This document shows, piece after piece, positions 38,253-50,169 of a stretch of DNA of 64,000 bases. Source of the stretch: Climacium dendroides (lineage: Eukaryota; Streptophyta; Bryopsida; Hypnales; Climaciaceae); NCBI GenBank assembly GCA_950106755.1, contig OX467089.1, forward strand, positions 27,633,345 through 27,697,344, read 5' to 3'. The position numbers were made by a program, and so were the translations under genes. The notes under the pieces are model-generated. The model had not been told where the DNA came from and ran no database searches. It worked only from the letters and a program-made list of their open reading frames with translations. Within the stretch, counting starts at the first letter, position 1. Every line of letters begins with the position of its first letter.

Positions 38253-38902
38253 TTGTATAGAACTATATCGAAAGATAACTTAATCCCAGAGGAAATGAAA
38301 TTAGCTGGTTCGTCAAACTTCCACCTTTGGGAGTATATGAGAACTCGCATAGCAAAGAAGTTATGGACAATAATCTCCATCTCTACTTCAAAGAAACCAA
38401 TCTCTGATGACACTAAGAGTGATGAAACTAAGGAAGATAGATCGGAGCGCTTGATGCATATTATTACGATGTCCATCAAGCCAACTCTCTTGGTACAGTT
38501 GACCGAATTTCAAGAGCCAAAAAATCTCTGTGCAATCACTGTGCAAAACTTTCGAAATAGATAATGACAATCGAAAATTCGATCTCAAGAACAGACTAGC
38601 CCTTATTCCTTTTTCTGAGAGCTCGGGTCTCGGGAGTAGAGGTTTATTTTTCACAGTTCAAGCAAACTCTTGCTTAGCTGTCAACAATTGGAGTCAAAAT
38701 CAATGACTCAAATTTGGTGCAAATCATCATGAAATCATTGCCAGATAGCTTTGATTATTGGTTGCAGAACTATACCAGCTCAGGGAACTTCTCGACATTG
38801 GACCAGTTGCAAGCCCGCTTGATACTTAAAGAAAACAGGAGACAAACGAGATCGTTTGCCATGTTCGAGGCAGCACTTTCTTCTCTGGACCTGAACGACT
38901 AA
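38253..38902 (+). pseudogene. gag: Copia gag region, frameshifted
   Basis: The first part has the Copia gag pattern of a Gly-Ser followed by an aromatic and Trp (GSSNFHLWEYMR) near the N-terminus. The second part (from about 38714) has the downstream LKSLPDSFDYW-like segment in another frame. A TAA at 38900-38902 falls between gag and the protease motif. No zinc knuckle is clear. Confidence 0.7.
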
Positions 38903-39893
38903 GACTCAGGTTGGTATTTGGATTCGGGAGCAACCCAGCATGTGAGTGGTAATTGTGATAATTTTTTAGCTTTGAATGAATTCAAGGGTAGTGTTAAAAT
39001 AGCAGGAGGATAGAGCCATTCTATATCTGGGAAAGGGACTGTACACTTCAATTTGCCATCAGGTGAAATAAAAGACGTTTACGGTGTTTTATATCTCCCT
39101 GGTTTATAGAAAAATCTGCTTTCGATTGACTCTTTTACTGACAAAGGCATGGTTGCGTGTTTTGATGAACATAAGTGTATTCTTTATAGCAAAAATAATA
39201 AGCAAGTGATAGTCGAGGGAATACACAACAAACAGAACGGATTGTATCGATCGACAATACGAAACATTACTGCTAACATTGTATAGAGCAATGTAGATAC
39301 TGCTCGTCTTTGGCACCATCGTTTAGGGCATATTGGTTATAATCGACTTCATGATCTTGCTTCGAAGAATATGGTCTTAGGAATTCCATATATCCCTGTC
39401 TACAAGGAAGTTTGCACTAACTGCCAAGCTGGAAAACAAACAAAAGAGAGCTTTCCGCAGCAAAGCCAATCTAGAGCCACATGGCCATTAGAATTATTAC
39501 ATATGGATTTGTATGGCCCAATGCTTATTGCATCCCTTCGAGGATCAAAATATTTCTTTGTCATTATAGATGACTTCAACTGCTATATATGGGTGTATTT
39601 CTTGAAAGAAAAATCAGAAACTTTCCAGACCTTCAAAACGTTCAAACTTATGATCAAGTTACAATTGTGTACAAAAATTCAATCTCTAAGATGCGATTGA
39701 GGAGGAGAATTCTTATCGGACGAATTTTCAGAACTCTACGCAAGCACTAGAATGCAACGTCAGTTTACTAATGTTGGTACTCCTGAACAAAATGGAGTTG
39801 CAGAAAGGACAAATCAAAAATAATTGGAAATAGCCAGATGCATGGCTTTACAAGATGCAACTCCACGATTCTTGTGGACGGAGGCTATTAATA

Positions 39894-40531
39894 GGGGTAG
39901 TCACACCTTCTCAGAAGACCAAAAATTCTTCAGGAATGCGAAGTTGGTGAGAGAAGACCAAAAATTCTTCAGGAATGCGAAGTTGGTGAGAGAAAGACAG
40001 AGCCAATGGGCTGGTGTTGCGCATGAAGAAGGTGTGACACCCCGTTTTTGACATGCAAAGGATCGAGAACCAAAAACCAGAAAATGAGTTACATGCTTGA
40101 GCCACGCGAAGGATCGAGAACCAAAAACCAGAAAATGAGTTACATGCTTGAGCCACGCGAAGGATCGAGAACCAAAAACCAGAAAATGAGTTACATGCTT
40201 GAGCCACGCGAAGGATCGAGAACCAAAAACTAGAAAATGAGTTACATGCTTGAGCCACGCGATGGTCGCTTGAGGAGGCACGATGACGGGGATGACGGGG
40301 TAGTAAGAAATGACGATGAAATCTGCCTGGAGGGTGAATTTTTGAAGTTGGAAGATGAAAAAATAACAGGGAAAACTTCCGGACGCCGAATTCTTCAGGG
40401 TCGGAGGTGAAGAACAAGACTGGTAGATTAACGGGAATGGTTGCTCCAAAAGATGCGGGCGCCCAACTGAAAACAGCCACGCGGAACTTCTCCGTTATTT
40501 GGACCCGAAATGGAGAAGGTGTGACTACCCC
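39894..40531. mobile_element. 638-bp inverted-repeat element nested in copia integrase
   Basis: Perfect 19-bp terminal inverted repeats (ggggtagtcacaccttctc). TAATA lies at both borders (39889-39893 and 40532-40536). Removing the element and one TAATA restores the integrase frame exactly, which fixes the borders. The interior is GC-richer than the host, with a 39-bp unit in two copies (39913-39990), a 51-bp unit in four copies (40060-40262) and a copy of the terminal motif at about 40029-40040. The minus strand is open for about 220 codons. A 5-bp duplication does not settle the superfamily. Confidence 0.85.
40060..40262. repeat. 51-bp tandem repeat, four copies
   Basis: Unit starts ggatcgagaaccaaaaacca. 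Copies begin at 40060, 40111, 40162 and 40213 and differ at only a few positions. At 51 bp (17 codons) it stays open in frames of both strands. Confidence 0.95.
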
Positions 40532-40777
40532 TAATATGGCAGCTTCCTTAATCAATTGATCTCCAACTATCACAATCTCCTCTCAAGTAACTCCTTTCTA
40601 GCTAATTTTCGGGAAAAACTCTGATGCATCCTTTCTGCGCATTTACAGTTCACAAGTTCATATTTGGGTTGAGACATGGGAAAGAGATAAGCTTGAATCT
40701 AAAATCAAGATGGGGTTATTAGTGGGTTATGATAGTCAAACCAAAGGTTACCGTATTTGGATTCCAACTAAGCATAT

Positions 40778-41393
40778 AGGGTGAAAGTACACTAGACCCC
40801 ATATACTTTTGGCAAAATTTTAGTACTTTAAAAGTACAAATTTACTAAAGAAAGTGAAATAGAAGGTGGAAAAACAAAAAAAATTCAAATTCCATCACTT
40901 AGCCATTCTAGAACTAGCCAATAGAATCTAAAATCTTAGAGTTGATTTTGAAATTGCTCACTTTTCACCAATTTATCCATTCCCAACTAAAATAATACTA
41001 TTTTTTTAGATCTTTGCTACAAGAATGATGTGATTGTAAATTCAACAATAAATCCTAATAGAAGATCTATTGATGTCTATTCTAGAGAAAGGAAATCAAA
41101 ATTGAAGTTTCCTGAGACCAAAAATTTTGTACTTTTTCACATGATTGTAGTACAAAATTGACTGTGACTTCTTATAAATAATTCACAAAAGTACAAATTT
41201 AACACACTCAAAGAAGTTTTTCAACAAATCTTATAATGCACATGCAAACTAGACATATCTAGCATCTAGAAAAATAAAACAAAAGTTGTAAAAATGACCT
41301 TTAAGTATGAATAACACCTTGTAGAAAACCACGTTCTTTGAGAAAATTGAATTGTGACATGAAAAGTACAAGGGTCTAGTGTACACTTACCCT
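40778..41393. mobile_element. 616-bp inverted-repeat element nested in copia pol
   Basis: The left end agggtgaaagtacactagac matches the inverse of the right end, agggtaagtgtacactagac, with inverted repeats of about 30 bp. TA lies next to both ends, which would fit a Tc1/mariner (Stowaway-like) MITE, though the internal ends are not the usual Stowaway sequence. Copia-like sequence resumes right after it (VITRNVCFDEST). AT-rich, no coding potential. Confidence 0.75.
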
Positions 41394-43422
41394 AGACTAG
41401 TAATTACGAGAAACGTATGCTTCGATGAATCTACTTTTTTAAAAAGAAACAAATCCCAATTTAGTGCCCGCACTACCATCTATCCAACTTTCAACACTAT
41501 CTACAAATAGTAGCTCTAATACGTCCACATGTCCCATTACACCTCCAATTTTAGAAAAACCTAGTCATCAGCCATCGCAAGTTGATATTCCAAAATCTGT
41601 AGAACCCCAAAATAGTACTGATCTAGAACCTTCAAACACCAAAAGCACTCATGAGCAGCCTAGTACTAGAGTCCCTTTAGATTGCATTTCTGAACCTACA
41701 AAACAATCAACCCCTCAAATTAGGCCGCAATCACCCAGAAATAGACAACCATCAACTTGCCTCTATGATAGTGTAATTTTTTTCTGCAACCACGTAACGA
41801 CGCATTTGAACAACCATGCATAGACCTTATCGAATTCCACTTACTAGTAGAAGTCGACTGTTTTTTTGGAGTAACTGAAGAGCCAGCTGATCCAATCAAT
41901 TTCCAGGAAGCAAACGCACATGCAGATTGGCGTGCAACTATGCAATCCGAAAAAGACTCCCTCATTAAAAACAATACTTGGGAATTATGCAAGAGACCTC
42001 AAGGTATCTCACCTGTCATAACTCGTAGGGTTTACAAAACAAAAATAGGCTCTAAAGGCAAACTAACAAAACTCAAAGCTAAACTAGTCGCACGAGGTTT
42101 CCAACAGACCAAGGGAATTGACTTTGACGAAGTTTTTGCGCCAGTTGCAAAATGGAAGGCTGTGAGGATGATAGTCACATTATCAACTAGCAATGAGTGG
42201 GTGCTGATACACTTGGATGTAAAAACTACTTTTCTGAATGGTGATTTAAATGAAATAGTCTTCATAGAGATCCCAGAAGGATTCCAAGATTCTACAACTC
42301 AAGGAATGGTGTTGAGATTGAAAAAATCTTTGTACGGCTTTTGACAAGCTTCCAAGAACCTGGTTCAAAAAGATAAACTCTTTCCTTGAGGAACTTGGCT
42401 TCTCAAGAACAGCCTACTCCACTTTTCTAATGGAAAAGACATCATCATTCTTGTACTATACGTCGATGACTTAGTGGTTACCGGTTCAAATCTGAGTCAT
42501 GTTAATCGGATCAAAACTCAACTCATGCAGAGATTTAAAATGATGGATTTGGGCAATGCATCCTTCTACTTGGGCATTGAGTTCATTCGATCTTCAAACA
42601 AAATTTTGTTGATACAAAAATCGTATGCTACTCAAATATTACAGGAATTTAATATTGTTGATTGCACTCCGGCTTCAGTACCGATAGTTGAAGGATCACA
42701 TTTGACAATAGAAGATGACTCACCAAACATTGATGCCAAACACTTTCAGTGACTTGTAGGTATGTTAATTTATCTGATCAATACTACACCTGAGATCTCA
42801 TTTGTCACCAGTGTTCTAAGCAAGTTTGTGCACTGCCCGAAAGTTCCTCATCATGAAGTAGCAAACCAAATTTTGAGTTATATAAAAGGGACATTTGATT
42901 TCAGGATTTTCTATAGCAAACATAAAAGTCCTACTCATTATAGGCTATACCGACTCAGATTGGGGTAATTGTAGAATAGATCAAAAATTCATAACAGGTT
43001 GGGTTTTCAAATCCGCTGGAGGCCCTGTTTCCTGGTCATTGAAAAAAGAAAGTACTGTAGCAATCTTTTCCACCGATGTAGAGGCAAAAGCCTTGTCTGA
43101 AGGTATACAGGAAGCAATCTGGCTCCGCATCATGTCGACGAAAATTCATAGCAATGTACCCAACCCTATAGCAATATTCTGCGACAATCAAAGTACTTTG
43201 AAGACAGCCAGAAATCTAGTTCATCACGAGCAACTAAAACATATAGAATTGTGGTTGCATTTCATTAGAATAAACGTACTGACAGGAATAGTAGACATTC
43301 TCTACATCCTCGTCTACATCCCTACTTGTGATCAAATCACAGATCTTTTCATGAAACCTTTGGAAAAACAGAGATTTGTTAAACTGAGAGGCAAACTAGG
43401 AGTCAAAACTAGAATTTGCTAA
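41394..43422 (+). pseudogene. Copia reverse transcriptase and RNase H, frameshifted
   Basis: RT begins after a Ser/Thr/Pro-rich linker (41464-41823). Seen: LVARGFQQTKGIDFDEVFAPVAK, HLDVKTTFLNGDL (first catalytic Asp), LYGF with TGA at 42342 where Arg or Lys is usual, and the catalytic YVDD at 42459-42470. Two compensating frameshifts lie between 42345 and 42459, and another TGA at 42750 precedes LVGMLIYL. RNase H (42895-43422, another frame) has YTDSDWGNC, then STDVEAKALSEG and FCDNQST. Confidence 0.9.
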
Positions 43423-43529
43423 GCCTCTTGTAAATATTGATTAGCTTCTTCGAGACTCCTAAAGCTACGAAACTCTGCCCTACTAAACCCCTTGACTTCA
43501 CGACGTTCACGTTCGCAATCAAACCAACT

Positions 43530-43678
43530 ACTAAAAGAAACTCGCGTCAAAATTGACGTATTTTTTGGACATCATGTTACATTGGACGTCATAATCTATG
43601 TTTTTATATCAACAGTGACGTCCAATGTAACATGATGCCAAAAAAATACGTCAATTTTGATACGGGTTTCTTCTAGTG
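43530..43678. mobile_element. 149-bp hairpin MITE with CACTA-like end
   Basis: Two arms of about 58 bp are near-perfect inverses around a short AT-rich loop; tgacgtccaatgtaacatga pairs with its inverse on the left. The right terminus is the inverse of CACTAGAAGAAACC, a CACTA-type end; the left end is degenerate (actaaaagaaac). Sits between the copia RNase H stop and the 3' LTR. A related copy lies near 9271-9423. Confidence 0.8.
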
Positions 43679-44053
43679 AACTGTAGTAAATTCCAAATCT
43701 GAAATCACTTCTCACAACATAGTACTTCTTGACATTCATTGCAGGGGGTCACATGGCCACTTCACTTGTTACAAGCCTTGAACCAGAAGCTTCATTTGTT
43801 GTAGTTCCACCTGTCAACCTGGATACTCGTCTCAAGCACATACTGAAGACTTGTTAAAGACAAGTCAAGACCAGAGCAAGAAGCATGATCTCCACCCATG
43901 CATTGACAACTTTGACGTTAAATTGAGATTCACCACAACAATAAATTGAACTGTGATTTGAAGACATTGTTCTCTACTTACTATTGACAAATTGATGGTG
44001 TCAATATTCTAGGGTTCTTTCAATCATCTATCTTCTTATCTCGGAAACGGGGG

Positions 44054-44161
44054 TGTCGATGAAAGTTAGATGTTGCCTCGATGATAGGTATGTTGTACAA
44101 TAATCTCATTCATTGGTAGGTAGTCTCATTCTTGTACTTAAGCTATTGGGCTTCTTGGTTA
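44054..44161 (+). repeat. 3' LTR remnant of the copia element
   Basis: Matches the first 108 bp of the 5' LTR, then similarity stops abruptly at 44161. The last half of the LTR is missing or replaced, so no target duplication can be read. Confidence 0.85.
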
Positions 44162-45287
44162 ATTCTTTTTTGAATTTGGGATGACTTGAAAATATTTTAC
44201 TACATATTGTATACCATTTAAGACCCACCCCCATTGCAATTGTAAAAAGTTGACACACATGTGCGTCAAAAAAATTACATGTATAGAAAAATGTAGATAA
44301 TATTAATTTGAATAGAATTCAAAGATTCTTAATAAATCAAAGACTTGAGATTTCATTTGCAATTTGAACCATTGATACATCTACTTTGAAAAGATTTGAA
44401 GATATTTGTCTCAATAGTATATAATAAATTTAAATCATTTCAATTTGTATTTAGGGACCAAAAACAATTATTTCCATCCCAATCTTTTTGAATCAGAAAT
44501 ATTAGTTTGTAAAGGTTGTATATAGTACATTTGTTTGGATTGTAGGTGATTTAATATGATGTGACAACAACAAAGTGATACCAAGATTTTGAGTTATTTT
44601 GAATCAATATTTTTAATTGAAATCCAATGATTTAATAATGCATTAAATATAATTAGTTAGTATGTTTTAGAATAACAAAAATGTATATGACAAAATATTG
44701 ACAAGCACATTTGATAGAAACAAAATCAAGGCATATTGTCAAAGTCTTGATACCATATGTAGTTTCAAAGCACCTAAACCCTAAACCTACAACCACAATT
44801 ACATTCTGAAGGAAATAAAAGCATGAACAAAAACTATAGTTGGATAGGAAATGAAGCCAACCACTTAACCAACAAAACAATGTTGACAAACAATATTAAA
44901 ATTACATAACTAGTTGTTGACTTTTCAACACTAATGTAGCACCATCCTATTGGCAACCCATCACCATTGCCATTACAAGTTGCAACTCATAACCTTCTTT
45001 CCTTTCAACTTGCTTCCTACACCCTTTGATCATGAAAATCAAAGGTTGTGATTGAAAAATATACAACCGGTTATGTACGATAACCTAATCGCCATTAGCA
45101 CGGCTCATCTGTTATCTAATACATATTATTTTTGGGTCAATAATGATCCTAGCACATGTTGTTTAAGGATCTTAGACTTCTTAGCACACAAGAGTAAAAA
45201 ATGAATTGAAGCAAAATGACATCAAATAATTTACGTCAATCAATTTTCACAAGACTAAGGCAATATCAAATTTCAACACTTAACACA
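44162..45287. other. AT-rich intergenic sequence
   Basis: No gene supported on either strand; the minus-strand open frame at 44653-44889 has no family character. Confidence 0.5.
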
Positions 45288-45312
45288 GAATTCGTAATTT
45301 TTGCACTTGGCC
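45288..45312 (-). other. 25-bp terminal motif shared with 62448-62472
   Basis: Reads GGCCAAGTGC... ...TACGAATTC on the minus strand, identical to the plus-strand sequence at 62448-62472. Lies 396 bp downstream of the stop of the transposase-like pseudogene, in that gene's sense. Confidence 0.8.
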
Positions 45313-45707
45313 ATATAAAATTGCACTTACAAATTTTTCGAGCAAAATCAACCTCATCGCCAATAGGGGGGGTGGGGTAAAGTTGTCCTTTGAGGGGGGG
45401 TATACAAAATTGAAGAGGGGAGCACTGCTTTCTCTTTACGATATGGTTTTTTTCTTCAAATTTGATTTGCATCTTTATTGTGCAAATTACAAAGTTTTCT
45501 TAATCAATAATTCAAAATTCAATGTACTGGTCATGCACTTGAATATAGAATTCAACATTTAAAAACCAACAAAAAGAATCTTTATTGAATTTACAAATAA
45601 CTTTAGTATTTCACATGTAGTACTCTGTCTAACTAAGGTCTCCTACTACACCATAGTTTCACTTAATTTACCAATCTCCAAAGTCCTGTTCAATGTAAAA
45701 CTCAAAT
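45313..45707. other. 3' flank of the transposase-like pseudogene
   Basis: Includes G-run-rich short stretches at 45365-45420 and otherwise AT-rich sequence. No gene. Confidence 0.4.
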
Positions 45708-48700
45708 TTAGTATACACCTACATCATTTCGTAGTCGTTCATTGTCTAATTCTTCTAATTGCATCGCAATGTACTCAAACAAATGAGGTTTCGATGGTGC
45801 TGGAATGCTAATTTCCTTCTCTGTCATGTCTCCATGCACTAGTACATTGTTATTTTGCACAAATCCACTCCTTGTTTTTTTCGGTATATCATTCCATGAA
45901 AATATAGCTGCTTCTTTCTCCACCCATCCGTGCTTTTCACGAGATGGCTCCCATAATGCTTCCATACAATTTGTGTATCGGTCTTTGCTTGAGCTTTCTC
46001 TTTCTTCTACTCTCACCTTCAGAACTGACCAATACCAGATAACCTTCATCTTTGTTGCTCGTTTTTGCTTACCAAGCTCCAAGATTTTTGCCATATAAAA
46101 TGGCACTCCTGCTCTTACTTCAGTAGCCTCCACTGAAAAGGCAACAAATTGTCCAACTTAAAGATCTTTCTCTGGATCAAATATTGGAAATGGATGTTGA
46201 CCTTCTTCTGTGCTTGTTGTCGCAATTGTCTCTCTTCCTTCTAATACTCTCCGTCTTCTAGGAGCCCTCGTCCCTGCAACCTGTTTCGGCTTGTTCCTTC
46301 GTGGACCAAAGTACCCTCTAGGTTCAGGATTTGGCATTGTAGCCATAATAGAGTCTACTGTTGTTGACATTGTATTTGATTGCTCCCCTTCTTCAAACAC
46401 TAAATTTAAATTAGTAGTCTCTCCGCTATTTTCTACACAGTCTAATGGTCAAAATGGCTTATTTGTCTCTGCACTTCTATCCAAGTTGGAAAATTCTTTC
46501 AAATATTCTATGAATTTCTCTATTTTGTTAATTGTTTCAAGGTTCTTTAATACATCCCATCTTCTCTCCACACACTTCTCCTTGTAAACAATGAAATCTA
46601 CTAAAGCCCTCAACTCTCTTTCATCTCCTGCAAACACCTCTGCTAAAGTTGGCTTCTCTACCGTTGTAGGTAAGGATTGCAAGCACATGTGCCCTTCTGC
46701 CGGTCCCCATGCATCTTTATTGAAGTGCTTGTACTGCACCTTAGGCACTCCATTCTCCATATAAAATCTCATATGGTGTGGAAATGTGATTCCTATTAAT
46801 TGCTCTCCCCCCCTCAGAAGATGTGGTGTGATGAAAGACTTCCAATCTCGAACATTCTCCAACTGACGTGCACTTACAAATGCTTCTGTGTATGATGTTC
46901 CTTTCTCTACCAAAGCCAACATCTCATCCATAGAATCAATATTCTTCTTCTTCAACGTATTCGAGATAATGCTGAATTGTTGGTCAATGTCTTCATGTGT
47001 GCCCAACAATTAGAAAGCTCAGTTGCACCTCTTGGAAAAAGCCCATGCCCACTAGAGCTGTACATAATGCAAACATATATATGTTCTTGTTCTTACGAGT
47101 AGTATTGTCCGCTTGAATTCGTAAAGTTGGTGGTAGTTTCCCCTTTCGTCTTTGCACATCATACAATACATGCATTATGGTAGTGATCACTTGATTGCTA
47201 TCATGCTTGTGGTGTGCATCAACCCAGACATCTGCATACAATCCAATTCCATGCACTAGGACTCCACAAAGATGAGTTTTTACAAATCGAGATTCTATGT
47301 TCTTCACGGATTGCCTCATCTTCGGAACCATAGTTGTGTTCTAGTCCATGCCGTCCACTATTAAACACATGTACAAGTCTGGTGTTATCATTGCTGATCT
47401 CTTGAACAACCAATAATCACGCCTCTCTTCCATTTGATATTGAATATGTATTATGTATAACTTCTTTATCTTCACACGAGCTGCTGCATTTGTTGTAGAT
47501 TCCATTCCACACTTATATTCCCAACAATGATAGCATTTTGAAAATTGGAGAAACGGTGGAATTTGTACATGTGGAAATTCCTTGCACCACAACCGATGGA
47601 ATGAACTGAGGGTTAATGGCTCTCTATCCACCATCTTTTTTACTTCTTCATTCACGTAGTTAAACACATCCACCTTTGTTGTGTTCACGGGTAATAGTAT
47701 CAATGGTACTACGTTGTTATCTATTTTTCTTCGTATTTGTCTGTGAGGTTGCATGCGTCCAAGTTCTTTCACAAATTCTTCAAAACTTGCACGTGCTGTA
47801 GACTTTTTTGCTCCTTCTCTCAAGTGACACGTATTCCCATGTACCGCAGCTACATTTCCATAGATTTGTTGTAATTTCTTCAATTGCTTGAACCGCCGTT
47901 GCGAATAACCAAGTGCCTTCGCATAGCACGCATTGTAAACATCAAAGCCATCTAATTTTGTCTCATACTTGTGCCTCTTCCCTCCTTCTGTTCTTTTGAA
48001 GAAAGCACTCAACATCTGCATTATCTAGGTTGATCGAAGATCACACTTCTGTCCCCATGTCATATACCTCTGATTCAATATATATTTCTCATCTATTCCC
48101 TTGAGGCAATTCCTTTTGCATGCACCTTCATTTTTTGCCACTACTACACTTTGCAATGTCACCTTCTGACTCATTGATTGTCCTCTTTCACGTGGGCCTC
48201 TTTCTCGTCTCCTTCGATTTACCATTGAATAACTTCGGGTAGCTTTAGCTTCTGGTAATCCATCCATTACTTGTTGAAAAGGTCCGCTACTAGTTTCTTG
48301 TTTACTTATTGGAGATCTTTGTTGAAGGGTGTTCATATTCTCAGGTGCACTCCATGACATTTCGGGAGAACTTGGATTACTATTGCTCTCGTGGAATTCA
48401 AACTCCGGGGTTGATACGAGAGAAATATTACCATTTTGCCTTCCTCCTGATTCTGAAGTACTTGGCATTTCACCACTTACAGTTCGAATTCTTGATTTTT
48501 TCCAACGAATCACCAACCCCATACACTAACCAAGATGCTATACTACTAATTCTCCAGTCCATATGGAGCCATCTATAACATGAAGTACACGTACAGCAAC
48601 CTCATGGAGCCAGAGCTTCACATGATACAATTCCATTCCACATTAAAGACTTTCGTCGATTACTCCTGTTCCAACAATAGCTCCTTCTTCAGTGATGAGC

Positions 48701-48897
48701 TCTACACTGTTTACACCTCCATGTACTTCAACGGTATGCCTTCCAAACACACCACCTTGGAATAGTCTTGCGCGACATGCTCTAACAATTCTTTGGCCAA
48801 CACTCTCTCCATCAGGCCTTGCTCTTGTTGCCAACAATGGCATATCCACAGGACTTCCAAAACCCCTAGCATCTATTGTACTCGTTGGTTCCTGCAG
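45708..48897 (-). pseudogene. Transposase-like gene with DGMD / QADN / VGHTHED motifs, broken
   Basis: Reading down the minus strand from 48897, one frame runs to about 46997, shifts once, and continues to a TAA at 45708. Internal stops lie at 48643, 48538, 48526, 48025, 47341, 46449 and 46158. Recognisable order: a Ser/Glu-rich N-terminal part, a KCYHCWEYKC Cys cluster near 47520, LIVDGMD ending in a stop (47341) where Gln is expected, RIQADNTTRKNKN near 47110, and VGHTHED split by the frameshift near 46996. Three acidic motifs spaced over a predicted alpha/beta core are what a DDE/RNase-H-fold transposase shows. The motif set matches what I recall as the DUF7869 family of plants and other eukaryotes. 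The C-terminal 140 residues look like a separate small domain. Activity is lost. Confidence 0.65.
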
Positions 48898-48900
48898 TTA

Positions 48901-49491
48901 TACCTTCACTTAATGAGAACCGTTTCATTGAAATGAAGATCGACTTACAAAATGTATCACTTTCCACATAAAATGGTACTCCTCCTCTAATGTACATTGT
49001 AACAATGCTCAATTCCCATATATTTTCTTCACGAAAACCAAATTGTTAATACTTTCATTTAGAACAACTAAAGGTATTTTGAAAATATACAACACTAACA
49101 ACTACCATTTCCCAATGTTCAGACCCGAAGTCGTGAAGAACCAATTGTCTTCAACGCCGTCTATTATCATGGAAATCACTTCTATTGTATAGAAGGTAGA
49201 GGTACCCATTCTCGACCACAACCCCATTATCAATTAACAGGGTGGCTAAATTCAAGAGAAGTTTGAATTCATTTATAATCATGAGTTCTTGATTTCCAAT
49301 CATGAATTCCACCAATCTTGTCATGACACATATGCTTGGTTTAGATTGGTTTTAAATGCCAAAGTGAGCAAGAAGTAGTCTCTTAAATGAGCGATTTTAC
49401 AAGACTTTGGAAATAGGTGAAGACTAACTTTGGGCTTAAAAAATAAATAGTAATTTCATTTCATTTCAAAAAATCACCAAAGTTTTTTGTG

Positions 49492-49545
<54 letters not shown>

Positions 49546-50169
49546 CAAACATTGGCATTTTTGTTCATGCACTTCCAAGAATATTTCCAATGCTTTAGCT
49601 GCTTCCAATATGTTCGTCATTCTTTATTTGGTCAGTTACGAGTGGCTCTACCTTCTATCATATAGTGATTGTGAAGTTCAACCCTACATCTTCAAAAACA
49701 TATATCATATATTTCATACAGAAGGTGCACAATTAGCTTTTAACTGTGACTAAACATTGTATTCATATTCAATTGAATTGAATAACACATAGCACTCTTT
49801 ATTTGAATCATTAGTGTGTCTTGCACATGTCTCAGAAGAAAAAAAATGATCAAGTATTTTGTAGGTATGTTATTATTTCTGACCATGATGACTTGATAAG
49901 CTTTACATGTTCGATTGACCTAAAAATGAATGATGCTAATTGTTAAATTTTGTATCCAACTGTGTATGTTTTGTCATCTCTTTGTCCATAATTTGTATTT
50001 TAGGGATAAGAAACAATGCTATATATACAATTTTTTCCACACCATCCAATGTTTAAATGATGAATTTGTCCTAAGGCATATTGTCAAAACTATAGAAAAT
50101 GAAAGAAGTAAATCCATCCATCCATTATACTAAAAAAATAATGTTTGTTGAAGTTTCAATGAGGTAGTA
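48901..50169. other. AT-rich spacer with a (TA)n tract
   Basis: Upstream of the transposase-like gene (minus strand) a short protein-like frame (about 48900-48960) suggests its 5' end once extended further. A (TA)n tract lies at 49498-49542. Otherwise nothing. Confidence 0.5.

Larger units (their letters stand above)
38903..40777 (+). pseudogene. Copia protease and integrase, with stops and a nested insertion
   Basis: The protease motif DSGATQHVSG starts at 38921. Integrase follows with LWHHRLGH and CTNC (HHCC zinc motif, about 39308-39425), MDLYGP and IDDF (first Asp region), GGEF, and GTPEQNGVAER near the catalytic Glu (39776-39808). After the insertion (39894-40531) the frame resumes with a SLINQSP-type segment and ends at VGYDSQTKGYRIW. 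In-frame stops: 39011, 39107, 39283, 39698 (TGA, where the family has Arg before GGEF) and 39821. Confidence 0.85.
37773..44161 (+). mobile_element. Decayed Ty1/copia LTR retrotransposon with nested insertions
   Basis: 5' LTR 37773-37979 (207 bp, TG...CA), primer-binding site 37980-37990, gag, protease, integrase, reverse transcriptase and RNase H in Copia order, a polypurine tract (ggaaacggggg) at about 44043-44053 and a 3' LTR remnant 44054-44161. Over the 108 bp that can be compared, the LTRs differ at six positions, all transitions. The internal frame has many stops and several frameshifts, so the copy is dead. Two inverted-repeat elements (39894-40531 and 40778-41393) are nested in the pol region. 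Confidence 0.95.

Noticed and set aside
39911..40573. 220-codon minus-strand frame and a 61-codon plus frame in the nested element
   Set aside because: Openness is largely explained by the 51-bp repeat, open on both strands; the frame also runs across the element border into copia.
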